DNA of 64,000 nt from an uncultured Ruegeria sp. GTDB lineage: Bacteria > Pseudomonadota > Alphaproteobacteria > Rhodobacterales > Rhodobacteraceae. The notes under the pieces are model-generated. The model had not been told where the DNA came from, did not search any database, and worked only from the letters and a program-made list of their open reading frames with translations. The number at the start of each line of letters is the position of its first letter. Position 1 is the stretch's first letter. A program made the translations under genes and the position numbers. The DNA is taken from the NCBI RefSeq assembly GCF_947497005.1, contig NZ_CANMFF010000011.1, positions 120,707 to 184,706 of the forward strand, in the 5' to 3' direction. Of the stretch, positions 9,425 to 19,397 are shown piece by piece.

Positions 9425-10207
9425 ATGACTATTCCAAGTTCACTGGCCCGTGCGGCCAGAAATGCCATCGAAACGACGGCCATGCTGCGGGAAGCACCGC
9501 GGCCAGTCGCAAAACCAAAAGCCCAGCTGCGCCGCTATGAAGTCAGCAGCCTGCTGAAAAACGGTACTGTCACCCAAACCCGACACATCGCGCCCGCTCT
9601 GCCGATGTTCGAAGACGCCTTCTGCGCCTTTACGCGCGGATCGCTGGTCGAAACCGAGCACGGGCCGATGGCGATCGAAGATCTGATGCCCGGAGATACG
9701 GTTCTGACCCAGGATGGCGCATCGGAAACGGTGCTGTGGAAGGGATCTGTCACTCTGATCCCGGGGCGCGAGGATTCACGTGGTCGTACACGGCCTTTGA
9801 CGCGCGTCATGGCGGATACGTTCGGGATGCAAAAGCCGATGTCGGGCGTGATTGCTGGACCCGCGGCGCGGATCGTAGGAACGCCAGCGCATTTGCGGCA
9901 CCTGCATCGCGGGCAACCGATTCTGACACCGGTGTCCGCATTCCAGGATGGGATGGGCGTGATTGAAACAATGCCTCCGACGCCAGTTGAACTGTTTCAT
10001 ATTTGCCTAAAACGGCATTCCGTTATTCGTGTAGATGGTTTACAGTTCGAAACATATCACCCAGGTGTGAACGCGGTCCGGATGATCAGCCACTCGCTAC
10101 GGTCGATTTATCTGAACCTGTTTGCGCATATCGAGTCGCTTAACGATTTTGGCCCGCTGCTGATGCCGCGCGCCGGAGATGGAGAGATCGACGCGATGAC
10201 TGCCTGA
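9425..10207 (+). CDS. Stand-alone Hint (hedgehog/intein-type, Hint_2-like) domain protein
   Basis: FCAFTRGSLVETEHGPMAIEDLMPGDTVLTQDGASETVLWKGS is a typical Hint start region. Confidence 0.85.
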   Translation: MTIPSSLARAARNAIETTAMLREAPRPVAKPKAQLRRYEVSSLLKNGTVTQTRHIAPALPMFEDAFCAFTRGSLVETEHGPMAIEDLMPGDTVLTQDGASETVLWKGSVTLIPGREDSRGRTRPLTRVMADTFGMQKPMSGVIAGPAARIVGTPAHLRHLHRGQPILTPVSAFQDGMGVIETMPPTPVELFHICLKRHSVIRVDGLQFETYHPGVNAVRMISHSLRSIYLNLFAHIESLNDFGPLLMPRAGDGEIDAMTA

Positions 10208-10326
10208 GTACGATAGCGATTACTGCATTATGGGGGGCATCATGCAGCTGTTACTAAGTTGGATTCTATCCTTGGCGGTGGCTGCGATGCTGCCACCAAA
10301 CACCGCACAGCCAAAACGCGTAGGTG

Positions 10327-10827
10327 TCACGCCGTCCGGTTCATTCGTTCTTCCAGAACGTCGAACGGCACGCCTGGCTCGTCTTTTGCGCCGCGGATAA
10401 CAAGCGACGTCTTGACGCTGGCCACGTTTGGCGTGGTCAGCAACTCGCCCGTCAGGAACTGCTGAAAACTGCTCAGGTCGGGTGCGACGCATTTCAGGAT
10501 GAAGTCCACCTCGCCGTTCAGCATGTGGCATTCGCGGACCAGCGGCCATTCGCGGCAGCGTTCTTCGAACGCACGCAGTTCGGTTTCGGCCTGGCTGTCT
10601 AGCCCGACCATGGCGAACACCTGTACCTCGAAGCCCAATTCACGCGCGTTGACCTCGGCGTGGTAGCCGGTGATAAAACCGGATTCCTCAAGCGTGCGTA
10701 CCCGGCGCAGACAGGGCGGTGCCGAGATTCCGACCCGTTTGGCCAGCTCGACATTGGTCATGCGACCGTCTGCCTGCAGTTCCGCCAGAATCTTGCGATC
10801 AATATCATCCAGCCGAGTCGTGACCAT
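10327..10827 (-). CDS. Lrp/AsnC family transcriptional regulator
   Basis: LDDIDRKILAELQADGRMTNVELAKRVGISAPPCLRRVRTLEESGFI. Confidence 0.92.
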   Translation of the reverse strand: MVTTRLDDIDRKILAELQADGRMTNVELAKRVGISAPPCLRRVRTLEESGFITGYHAEVNARELGFEVQVFAMVGLDSQAETELRAFEERCREWPLVRECHMLNGEVDFILKCVAPDLSSFQQFLTGELLTTPNVASVKTSLVIRGAKDEPGVPFDVLEERMNRTA

Positions 10828-11054
10828 AAAATGCTCCTGATTTTTGCGGTTCTTATATCAGTACCCCGCAGGCGCGCAATAATGTTTCGCACTTGCGCAA
10901 TTTTCTTTGTTTTCAATTCTCTCATATTATCTGCACAGTGCACAGGGTCGGTTGAGCGGCCATAATCAGTAAAGGGCTTTAAGCCGGGTCGGTCGGTCGC
11001 TATATCGGGGCGACGGGCCAAAGGCCCAATTCAGGCAATTCGAGCGGAGTTACC

Positions 11055-11996
11055 ATGGCCGACACACGACACACCAAGGTTCTGATCATCGGGTCAGGGC
11101 CCGCGGGATACACTGCGGGCGTTTACGCAAGCCGCGCCATGCTGGAGCCTATTCTGGTGCAGGGGATTGAGCCCGGTGGCCAGCTGACAACAACGACCGA
11201 GGTCGAGAACTGGCCCGGCGACACCGAGGTACAGGGCCCGGATCTGATGGTGCGGATGCAGGATCATGCCAAGGCCATGGGCTGTGAAGTGATTGGCGAC
11301 ATCATCAGCGATCTGGACCTCAGTCAGCGGCCTTTTACGGCCAAAGGCGACAGCGGCACCACCTACACCGCTGACGCAGTCATTCTGGCCACCGGCGCGC
11401 GCGCGAAATGGTTGGGCCTGCCGTCGGAAGAGAAATTCAAAGGCTTTGGCGTCTCGGCCTGCGCCACCTGTGACGGGTTCTTCTATCGCGGACAGGAAAT
11501 CGTGGTGATCGGCGGCGGCAACACGGCTGTGGAAGAAGCCCTGTTCCTGACCAATTTCGCCAGCAAGGTGACGCTGATCCACCGCCGCGATGAGCTGCGG
11601 GCGGAAAAGATCCTGCAGGACCGGCTGATGAAGAATGAAAAGATCGAACCGCTGTGGTTCCACCAATTGGAAGAAGTGGTCGGCACCGACGCGCCTTTGG
11701 GCGTCGAAGGCGTTCGGGTCAAACATGTCGAAACCGGCGAGATCTCTGAAATCCCATGCAAGGGCGTCTTTGTCGCCATTGGCCATGCCCCTGCGAACGA
11801 GTTGGTCAAGGATACGCTTGAAACCCATATGGGCGGCTATGTGGTCACCAAGCCAGGCAGCACCTTAACCTCGGTTCCGGGCGTGTTTGCAGCAGGTGAT
11901 CTGACAGACCATATCTATCGTCAGGCTGTTACCAGCGCCGGTATGGGCTGCATGGCCGCGCTGGATGCCGAACGGTTTCTGGCGGAAAACGAATAG
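11055..11996 (+). CDS. trxB: Thioredoxin-disulfide reductase
   Basis: [18 protein letters not shown], redox [21 protein letters not shown]. Confidence 0.95.
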   Translation: MADTRHTKVLIIGSGPAGYTAGVYASRAMLEPILVQGIEPGGQLTTTTEVENWPGDTEVQGPDLMVRMQDHAKAMGCEVIGDIISDLDLSQRPFTAKGDSGTTYTADAVILATGARAKWLGLPSEEKFKGFGVSACATCDGFFYRGQEIVVIGGGNTAVEEALFLTNFASKVTLIHRRDELRAEKILQDRLMKNEKIEPLWFHQLEEVVGTDAPLGVEGVRVKHVETGEISEIPCKGVFVAIGHAPANELVKDTLETHMGGYVVTKPGSTLTSVPGVFAAGDLTDHIYRQAVTSAGMGCMAALDAERFLAENE

Positions 11997-12040
11997 CGCG
12001 AGCTCTGATTTTTCCGGCGTGATCGGGAAAACCCAGATCC

Positions 12041-12143
12041 ATTGGCAATCGGAATTTCAATGAAAGTGCCCCAAGGTTTCGAGGGGCACTGTACGACCAA
12101 AGCTGCAATGTGGCCGTTGGCGGCAATAGCAGCGATTGCCAAT
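12041..12143. other. Candidate structured element in trxB-cyclase intergenic region
   Basis: 11-bp perfect IR ATTGGCAATCG (12041-12051)/CGATTGCCAAT (12133-12143) enclosing 8-bp hairpin AGTGCCCC (12065-12072)/GGGGCACT (12083-12090) and a weaker GCTGC/GCAGC arm (12102-12133). Confidence 0.4.
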
Positions 12144-12207
12144 CCCTTGACCCTCAGGCGGCGGCGTATCAGGATTATTCTGGGAAAAGCGAAGAACAGG
12201 TGAGCAT

Positions 12208-13899
12208 TTGAACAACGCTCTTTGGCGCGGCGGGTGGTCAACCCGACTCAGGATCGGCAGTGGTCTTGTGTTGTTTGTCTTCGCGTTCTTCCATTTCATA
12301 AACATTGGCTTAGGCCTGTTTCATACCGATTATCTGCACGGGATGCAGGACGGCCGGAAGGCCATCACCCGCCACAATGCCATCAGCGTGCTTTTCTATG
12401 CTGCCCTGTTCACGCATGCTGGTCTGGCCCTGACGTCGATCGCGCAACGCAGAACCCTGCGGATGCCCTTCAGCACGGCCTTGCAAGTCGGTCTGGGCTT
12501 GCTGATTCCGCTGCAACTGATCTCGCACATCGTGCAGACGCGGGTCGCGCACGAGGTCTATGACGTAAATGACGAGATGGGATATATCATCATTCTGATG
12601 TGGCCCAGTATCGCAGTATGGATGCAAAGCGCCCTGCTGCTGATCGTTTGGGTGCATGGATGCATCGGCTTGCATATGTGGCTGCGGCTGACCCGGTGGT
12701 GGTCGAAAGCCGTGCCTTATCTGATCGGTGTCGCTGTTTTCATCCCCCTGTTCGCGCTGGCCGGTCTGCTGACTGAAGGCCGCCGCATATGGGCCGACTT
12801 TGCGGATGAATTCCTGCGCGAGCAATATATCGAGCATTACAACTGGCCGTCGCCCGAGACCTTTCAGACCCTGTTCAGCGTAAAAGACTATTCCCTCATG
12901 ACCTTCTGGCTGGCTTTGGCGGCAACGGGTCTTGTTTACGTCGGGCGCAAACTGTGGCGGCGCAGGCATTCTGTACGCGTAAGTTACGCCAAGGGGCCGG
13001 AAGTGGTCGCAGAAAAAGGCATGACCCTGCTTGAGATTTCGCAGGCTAACGGCGTGCCGCATGCGGCGTTGTGTGGCGGCAAAGGGCGCTGCACCACATG
13101 CCGGGTGATCGTGGAAGATGGAGGCGAAGCCCTGCCCCCGCCCGGCGATGTCGAAGCCCGAAGCCTAGCCGCTGTGGGCGCTTCGCCGCAAACACGGCTT
13201 GCCTGCCAGATACGCCCAACCGAACCCACCACCGTTTTTCGTGTCTTTCGACCTGATGGCGGGCGTTTTCGTGGACATGCCAGCCAGGGTCAGGAACGTC
13301 AGTTGGCCGTTCTGTTTCTGGACATGCGCAGCTTTACCGCGCGCACGACCGGTCAACTGCCCTATGACATCGTGTTCCTGCTGAACCGGTTCTTTGACGC
13401 GGTTGTGCCTGCGATCACCAATGAGGGCGGCGTTGTCGACAAATACATGGGGGATGGGCTGCTGGCGGTTTTCGAAAAACCCGACGCCGCGGAGTCCGCC
13501 CGCGCCGGGTTGAGCGCTGCCGTGGAAATCAGCCACGCCCTCGACATGTTCAACCAACAGCTTGATGCCGAAGGCAGCCCCGTTATTCGCATCGGGATTG
13601 GGCTACATCTTGGTGATCTGGTCCTGGGCGAGATCGGAGCGCAGGGACACGCCTCGAAGACGATCATCGGCGATGCCGTCAATGTTGCCAGCCGTCTGGA
13701 AAGCGAAACCAAGGCACTGGGGGTCGAGCTGTTGGTTTCCGAGAAGTTGTTGAAGGCTGCTGGTGTCACCATGCCCAAAGACGATATCAGGCTGTTCCAG
13801 CTGCGCGGTGTGTCCGAGCCGATTCCCGCCCTGCCTGCCACCCGAGCTGCAGAGCTTGGGCGGAGCACCTCGGAACAGGAACAGACATACTCCGCCTAG
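12208..13899 (+). CDS. Membrane adenylate/guanylate cyclase with N-terminal His-rich transmembrane domain and 2Fe-2S ferredoxin domain
   Basis: N-terminal hydrophobic segments with conserved-looking His; CGGKGRCTTCRV ferredoxin cluster motif; class III cyclase LAVLFLDMRSFTART...VVDKYMGDGLLAVFE. TTG start; in-frame TGA at 12148 limits the start. Confidence 0.9.
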   Translation: MNNALWRGGWSTRLRIGSGLVLFVFAFFHFINIGLGLFHTDYLHGMQDGRKAITRHNAISVLFYAALFTHAGLALTSIAQRRTLRMPFSTALQVGLGLLIPLQLISHIVQTRVAHEVYDVNDEMGYIIILMWPSIAVWMQSALLLIVWVHGCIGLHMWLRLTRWWSKAVPYLIGVAVFIPLFALAGLLTEGRRIWADFADEFLREQYIEHYNWPSPETFQTLFSVKDYSLMTFWLALAATGLVYVGRKLWRRRHSVRVSYAKGPEVVAEKGMTLLEISQANGVPHAALCGGKGRCTTCRVIVEDGGEALPPPGDVEARSLAAVGASPQTRLACQIRPTEPTTVFRVFRPDGGRFRGHASQGQERQLAVLFLDMRSFTARTTGQLPYDIVFLLNRFFDAVVPAITNEGGVVDKYMGDGLLAVFEKPDAAESARAGLSAAVEISHALDMFNQQLDAEGSPVIRIGIGLHLGDLVLGEIGAQGHASKTIIGDAVNVASRLESETKALGVELLVSEKLLKAAGVTMPKDDIRLFQLRGVSEPIPALPATRAAELGRSTSEQEQTYSA

Positions 13900-14095
13900 G
13901 CGAATAACCGCAGCTTGTAGGGAACAGATCATCGAATTGATTTCTGAATTAGAAATTCCTTCCAATTCAAAGAATTTCAGCGCATATCCTCCTTTGTTTC
14001 AACGACGCCGGTGGACTTCGCCCATCAGTCGGTGCAAATGCCTTGAGACCGCCCGATATCCACTGGCAAATCAACACTGCGACAAGAGTATTCCG

Positions 14096-15814
14096 ATGAC
14101 GATGTTAAGCAATCTGGCCCCGATTTCCGAACTGTTTGTGTCTTATGACTCGGCTCAAAAGCTGAAAGTCGAAGCTGCCGACCTGACCAGCTGGGATCTG
14201 AGCCCGCGTCAGATCTGCGATCTGGAACTGCTGATGAACGGCGGTTTTAACCCGCTCAAGGGGTTCCTGAGCGAAGCCGATTACGACAACGTGGTCGAGA
14301 ACATGCGTCTGGCTGATGGCACATTGTGGCCAATGCCCATCACTTTGGATGTGAGCAAAGACTTCGCCGAGACCATCGAGCTGGGTCAGGACATCGCCCT
14401 GCGCGATCAGGAAGGCGTGATCCTGGGCACCATGACCGTCACGGACCGCTGGACCCCGGACAAAGCGCGCGAGGCAGAAAAGGTTTTTGGCGCCAATGAC
14501 GACGCCCACCCGGCAGTCAACTACCTGCACAACGTGGCAGGCAAGGTTTATCTGGGCGGGCCCGTGGTCGGTATCCAACAGCCTGTGCACTATGACTTCC
14601 GTGGGCGCCGCGACACCCCGAACGAGATGCGCGCGTATTTCCGCAAACTGGGCTGGCGCCGCATTGTCGCTTTCCAGACCCGCAACCCGCTGCATCGCGC
14701 GCATCAGGAACTGACCTTCCGCGCCGCGAAGGAAGCGCAGGCCAACCTGTTGATCCACCCGGTTGTCGGCATGACCAAGCCGGGCGACGTGGATCATTTC
14801 ACCCGTGTCCGTTGTTATGAGGCGGTGCTGGACAAGTACCCGGCCTCGACCACCTCGATGAGCCTGCTGAACCTGGCCATGCGCATGGCTGGCCCGCGTG
14901 AGGCGGTCTGGCACGGCCTGATCCGTGCCAACCACGGTTGCACGCATTTTATCGTTGGCCGCGACCATGCCGGCCCCGGCAAGAACTCGGCTGGTGAGGA
15001 TTTTTACGGCCCCTATGATGCGCAAGACCTGTTCCGCCAGTTCCAGGACGAGATCGGCGTGGAAATGGTCGACTTCAAGCACATGGTCTACGTGCAGGAA
15101 CGCGCCCAGTACGAGCCAAATGACGAAATTCTCGACAAAGATGACGTCACGATTCTGAACATCTCGGGCACAGAGCTGCGCCGCCGTCTGTCCGAAGGTC
15201 TGGAAATTCCGGAATGGTTCAGCTTCCCCGAAGTTGTGACCGAACTGCGCAAGACCAAGCCGCCACGCAGCCAGCAAGGCTTTACCGTTTTCTTCACTGG
15301 CTTCTCGGGCTCGGGAAAATCCACGATCGCCAATGCGCTTATGGTCAAATTGATGGAGATGGGTGGCCGTCCTGTGACGCTGCTGGATGGGGATATCGTT
15401 CGTAAGAACCTGTCTTCCGAGCTGGGTTTTTCGAAAGAACACCGCGACCTGAACATCCGCCGCATCGGCTATGTCGCCTCTGAGATCACCAAGAATGGCG
15501 GCATCGCCATCTGTGCCCCAATCGCGCCTTATGCCACCACACGCCGTGCGGTTCGTGAAGATGTTGAGCAGTTCGGTGCCTTCTGCGAGGTGCATGTCGC
15601 AACCACCATCGAGGAATGTGAACGCCGCGACCGCAAGGGCCTGTACAAGCTGGCGCGCGAAGGCAAGATCAAGGAATTCACCGGTATCTCGGACCCTTAC
15701 GACGTGCCTCAGAGCCCGGAACTGAGCGTTGAGACGGAGAATGTCGAGGTCGACAACTGCGCCCATCAGGTTCTGCTGAAACTGGAAAGCATGGGCCTGA
15801 TCGCCGCGACCTGA
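14096..15814 (+). CDS. Bifunctional sulfate adenylyltransferase/adenylylsulfate kinase
   Basis: ATP-sulfurylase QTRNPLHRAHQELT and GRDHAGPGKNS; C-terminal APS kinase FTGFSGSGKSTIANAL, LLDGDIVRKNLSSELGFSKEHRDLNIRR. ATG at 14096 preferred over ORF-track start. Confidence 0.93.
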   Translation: MTMLSNLAPISELFVSYDSAQKLKVEAADLTSWDLSPRQICDLELLMNGGFNPLKGFLSEADYDNVVENMRLADGTLWPMPITLDVSKDFAETIELGQDIALRDQEGVILGTMTVTDRWTPDKAREAEKVFGANDDAHPAVNYLHNVAGKVYLGGPVVGIQQPVHYDFRGRRDTPNEMRAYFRKLGWRRIVAFQTRNPLHRAHQELTFRAAKEAQANLLIHPVVGMTKPGDVDHFTRVRCYEAVLDKYPASTTSMSLLNLAMRMAGPREAVWHGLIRANHGCTHFIVGRDHAGPGKNSAGEDFYGPYDAQDLFRQFQDEIGVEMVDFKHMVYVQERAQYEPNDEILDKDDVTILNISGTELRRRLSEGLEIPEWFSFPEVVTELRKTKPPRSQQGFTVFFTGFSGSGKSTIANALMVKLMEMGGRPVTLLDGDIVRKNLSSELGFSKEHRDLNIRRIGYVASEITKNGGIAICAPIAPYATTRRAVREDVEQFGAFCEVHVATTIEECERRDRKGLYKLAREGKIKEFTGISDPYDVPQSPELSVETENVEVDNCAHQVLLKLESMGLIAAT

Positions 15815-15841
15815 TCACGGTCTACACTGACCTTATTGGAG

Positions 15842-15872
15842 GGCCTCCGGATTTACCGGGGGCCGTTTTTTA
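15842..15872 (+). terminator. Rho-independent terminator after sat/cysC
   Basis: GGCCTCCGG-ATTTA-CCGGGGGCC followed by GTTTTTTA. Confidence 0.75.
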
Positions 15873-15939
15873 CTCTGGATTGACAATTGCCGCTGGTCTT
15901 GATGCTTATCGCCAGGTCCAAAGCGGGTTCACAGCCGAT

Positions 15940-16776
15940 ATGACGAGCAAATTGCCAACCATTGCCAGTTTCTGGTTTGGGTCCGATCTGAGCTGGTTGG
16001 AGCAACTGTGTATCCAGTCCTTTCTGGATCAAGGACACCGATTTGTCCTGTATCTTACGCATGAGGTCGACGGCATCCCCGCCGGTGTGGAGATATGTCC
16101 TGCCAGCGATATTTTCTGGCCGCCGCCTTATGCGATGAAAGGTGAAGACCGGCAGGGCGTCGCCGTCTTCTCGGACATCTTCCGGCTGCATCTGATGCGG
16201 CAGAGCGATGCCATCTGGGTCGATCTGGACGCCTATTGCGTTCAAGAATTCAGCTTTTCGACGGAATTCGTGTTTGGCCGCTGCAAGCGGGGCGATTTCC
16301 TGACTGGCGTGTTGCGCCTGCCGGAGAAATCGGCGGTTTTAGAAGCGATGCTGGGTTTTGTTATGTCAGCAAACCCGACCCAGCCCTGGCGCGGGCGCAA
16401 GGTGCACCGGCACAATCAGGACCGTGTTGCGCTTGGCGAAAGCTGGGGCATCGAAACCCTGCCCTGGGGGTGTTCGGGCCCCAAGGCTTTTGCACATTTT
16501 CTGCGCCAGACCGGAGAGGACAGCCACGCGATGACTGCCGAAACCTTTTATCCGCTGACCCCGGAGGAGCTGTGGAAACTGCACGATCCGCGCATTGCGA
16601 CAGAAGAGATCCAAACCGAAGCGGTGCATTCGGTTCACATCTACGGCCACCAAAAGAAACTGATGGTCAACAAGACGGCCGGGCTGCCGGTTTCCGGGTC
16701 ATATCTGCACAGGCTATGCAATCGACACGGGATTGATCCAAAGGTAGCTCCGATCGTTCCGCTAGGCTGGATGTAG
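15940..16776 (+). CDS. Putative glycosyltransferase (DXD-type, capsular polysaccharide/GT32-like)
   Basis: PTIASFWFGSDLSWLEQLCIQSFLDQGHRFVLYLTHEVDGIPAGVEICPA; FSDIFRLHLMRQSDAIWVDLDAYC. Confidence 0.7.
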   Translation: MTSKLPTIASFWFGSDLSWLEQLCIQSFLDQGHRFVLYLTHEVDGIPAGVEICPASDIFWPPPYAMKGEDRQGVAVFSDIFRLHLMRQSDAIWVDLDAYCVQEFSFSTEFVFGRCKRGDFLTGVLRLPEKSAVLEAMLGFVMSANPTQPWRGRKVHRHNQDRVALGESWGIETLPWGCSGPKAFAHFLRQTGEDSHAMTAETFYPLTPEELWKLHDPRIATEEIQTEAVHSVHIYGHQKKLMVNKTAGLPVSGSYLHRLCNRHGIDPKVAPIVPLGWM

Positions 16777-16830
16777 CCTGTCGCGTCCGACAGGGTATTG
16801 CAGGCAGCCCTCGGTCAACGGCCTGTTCAT

Positions 16831-17718
16831 CTATTGAGCGAACTCCGGCAGATCAACTTGACCCCGCATCAGGATATGCCCCTGACCGGCGACCTTTATC
16901 CCTGTCATTGCGTCAGGCGGACCAACACGTGTGACAGCTGCCTGTCCGGGACGGCCCATATCGTGGCCCTGCTCAGCAATGAAACTATCTTTGGTCATCA
17001 ACTCATATTTCCACAAATAGGCCGCCATTGCGCCGGTGGCAGACCCGGTAAACGGATCTTCGGGCGGGCTGGGCGGAGCCAGCAGCAGGCGCGAGAAGGT
17101 ATCGCCCGCTTTGGTGGCCCCTTTTAGCGTGACCAGAAACGGCTCGGCCATATCCGACCCGGAGTACCCCGCGGTCTCGGCCACTTTGCGCAAGGGACCT
17201 TCAACCAATTGCGCCGCACGCAAAGTCTCATGATCGCGCAAAACGGTGATGCAGAAAGGTAAGCCGGTCGAGACCATCTGAGGCGGGGAAATGATGGCTT
17301 CTTGTGGCAAGCCTATGGCTCCTGCCACCAGCTCAGCGGGCACTTGCGCGCCGAATTGTGGTGCGACCTGGGTCATTTCGATCTGCTCGCCCTGCAACCG
17401 GATCGACACAAGGCCCGCGCCGGTTTCCAACGTCAGACTATCGCCCGGGATCATACCGCGGGACCGCATCGCCGCGACGGTGGCAATGGTCGGGTGCCCG
17501 GCGAACGGGATTTCGCGGCTAGCCAGAAAATAACGGACACGGATGTCGGCCACGTCGGACGGGCCGGTAAAGGTGCATTCAACCAAAGAGGTTTCGCGCA
17601 CATAAGCCATACAGACCTCTGACGAAAGGTGTCCGCCGCCATGAACCACGGCACAGCCGTTGCCACCAAATGCACGATCGCTGAACGCGTCCACCCAATC
17701 GAATTCGAACCAACTCAT
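16831..17718 (-). CDS. PhzF family isomerase
   Basis: FDWVDAFSDRAFGGNGCAVV, FAGHPTIATVAA, DPFTGSATGAMAAYL. Confidence 0.9.
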   Translation of the reverse strand: MSWFEFDWVDAFSDRAFGGNGCAVVHGGGHLSSEVCMAYVRETSLVECTFTGPSDVADIRVRYFLASREIPFAGHPTIATVAAMRSRGMIPGDSLTLETGAGLVSIRLQGEQIEMTQVAPQFGAQVPAELVAGAIGLPQEAIISPPQMVSTGLPFCITVLRDHETLRAAQLVEGPLRKVAETAGYSGSDMAEPFLVTLKGATKAGDTFSRLLLAPPSPPEDPFTGSATGAMAAYLWKYELMTKDSFIAEQGHDMGRPGQAAVTRVGPPDAMTGIKVAGQGHILMRGQVDLPEFAQ

Positions 17719-17803
17719 GATGCGCACTCCTGCTTGACCCTCTGCGGCACGATCACCGCAGAGACAGCAAATGTCACGTCATTTCGGCAGAGTTTTGGGT
17801 GGC

Positions 17804-18028
17804 CTAGTGAACGGCCACCGGGGACAGGTCATGTTCGCGTGCCAGCACAAAGGCCAGCTTGCGGTCAGCGACCAGCGCCAGTTGCTGTCCGTCGGAATCG
17901 TGGACGGCATAAAGCTGATCCAGATCGCCCGCCTGTTCTCGGACTTCCCGAGGTAGTTCAGATACGTCGACCGTTTTGACATAAACAATACGGTCGCCTT
18001 CAGCGTTGATTTCAATCGGTGTATTCAT
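17804..18028 (-). CDS. DUF1150 family protein
   Basis: MNTPIEINAEGDRIVYVKTVDVSELPREVREQAGDLDQLYAVHDSDGQQLALVADRKLAFVLAREHDLSPVAVH; adjacent to hsp20. Confidence 0.85.
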   Translation of the reverse strand: MNTPIEINAEGDRIVYVKTVDVSELPREVREQAGDLDQLYAVHDSDGQQLALVADRKLAFVLAREHDLSPVAVH

Positions 18029-18033
18029 TGCTC

Positions 18034-18447
18034 TTACCCCTTCCGTATGTTGATTGTCTGAACCACAGTTTCCGGCACGGCGCGGGTCAGATCCACATGC
18101 AGCAGACCGTTTTCCATGATCGCTTCGCCCACCTCGACCCCGTCGGCCAGCACATACATACGCTGGAATTGACGCGCCGCGATGCCACGGTGCAGGAATA
18201 TGCGCCCCTCGCTGTCGTCGCGCTGACGGCCCCGGATCACCAGTTGGCGGTCCTCGATAGTGATCGACAGATCCTCTTCGGCGAACCCGGCCACCGCCAG
18301 AGTGATGCGGTAGGAAAAGTCCGAGGTCTGTTCGATATTATAGGGCGGGTACCCTTCATTCCCGGCCTTTGCAGACCGCTCCAGAAGGCGTTCCAACTGC
18401 TCGAACCCCAATAGATGCGGGTATGAGCCAAGAGTAAGTTTCGACAC
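18034..18447 (-). CDS. Hsp20/alpha-crystallin family small heat shock protein
   Basis: YPPYNIEQTSDFSYRITLAVAGFAEEDLSITIEDRQLVIRGR...GIAARQFQRMYVLADGVEV; GTG start at 18447 (ORF-track start too far upstream). Confidence 0.92.
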   Translation of the reverse strand: MSKLTLGSYPHLLGFEQLERLLERSAKAGNEGYPPYNIEQTSDFSYRITLAVAGFAEEDLSITIEDRQLVIRGRQRDDSEGRIFLHRGIAARQFQRMYVLADGVEVGEAIMENGLLHVDLTRAVPETVVQTINIRKG

Positions 18448-18610
18448 GTATTCTCGTCCTTTTTTGTCAAAGCGACGTGGTGTGCGGCCCCGTTGCGGCA
18501 ACCGCGTATAGTAGAATATGGGAAGAAACCAGGATGTCCACAAGGTCTGGCGCGATAACGTCTTACACACTATCTTGTTGGAGACGCACCACAACCAGCC
18601 CGAGTCGCCA

Positions 18611-18835
18611 ATGAACGCGCCCACCGATCTTTCGATGAAAACAGATGAAGTTCTGCGGGTTGAATTGGAGGTTTTCCGCCGTCAACACCGCGATCTGGAC
18701 GAGGCGATCGAAGCGCTGCACGAGAAGGGAACAGCCGATCAGCTGACCCTGCGGCGCCTGAAAAAAGAGAAACTGCGCCTGAAAGACTTCATCCGGCTTA
18801 TCGAAGACCGCCTGACCCCCGATATCATCGCCTGA
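18611..18835 (+). CDS. YdcH family (DUF465) protein
   Basis: LEVFRRQHRDLDEAIEALHEKGTADQLTLRRLKKEKLRLKDFIRLIEDRL. Confidence 0.88.
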   Translation: MNAPTDLSMKTDEVLRVELEVFRRQHRDLDEAIEALHEKGTADQLTLRRLKKEKLRLKDFIRLIEDRLTPDIIA

Positions 18836-18911
18836 ACGCCTTGTACCGCATTGCCAGGCAACCGGATTTGGCTATAGTGCGCGCTCTTTCTGAGCGCAGG
18901 GACAGAAGCGG

Positions 18912-19397
18912 ATGAGCGATGTGAAAGTGGGGATCATCATGGGCAGCCAGTCGGACTGGCCCACGATGAAAGAAGCCGCGGATATTCTGGATGAACTGGG
19001 TGTCGCCTACGAGGCGCGCATCGTGTCGGCCCACCGCACGCCGGACCGGCTGTGGGATTATGGCAAGACCGCTGTTTCGCGCGGGCTTCAGGTGATTATC
19101 GCGGGTGCTGGAGGCGCTGCGCATTTGCCGGGCATGATGGCGTCGAAAACACGAGTGCCGGTGATTGGTGTTCCAGTGCAGACCCGCGCCTTGTCGGGTG
19201 TAGATTCGCTTTACTCCATCGTACAAATGCCCAAGGGTTTTCCGGTGGCGACCATGGCGATTGGGTCCGCTGGCGGGGCCAATGCGGGGCTGATGGCCGC
19301 AGGTATTCTGGCGCTGCAGGATGACGCATTGGCCGCACGGTTGGATAACTGGCGCGAGGCTTTGTCGGCTTCAATCCCCGAGGAACCGCAGGAATGA
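18912..19397 (+). CDS. purE: 5-(carboxyamino)imidazole ribonucleotide mutase
   Basis: [54 protein letters not shown]. Confidence 0.95.
   Translation: MSDVKVGIIMGSQSDWPTMKEAADILDELGVAYEARIVSAHRTPDRLWDYGKTAVSRGLQVIIAGAGGAAHLPGMMASKTRVPVIGVPVQTRALSGVDSLYSIVQMPKGFPVATMAIGSAGGANAGLMAAGILALQDDALAARLDNWREALSASIPEEPQE

Noticed and set aside
9149-9428. ORFs 9149-9409 and 9207-9428 before the Hint gene
   Set aside because: Overlapping frames, biased composition, no recognisable family; treated as noncoding leader.
14105-15766. 553-aa minus-strand ORF opposite sat/cysC
   Set aside because: Shadow frame of a well-supported bifunctional enzyme; no recognisable motif.
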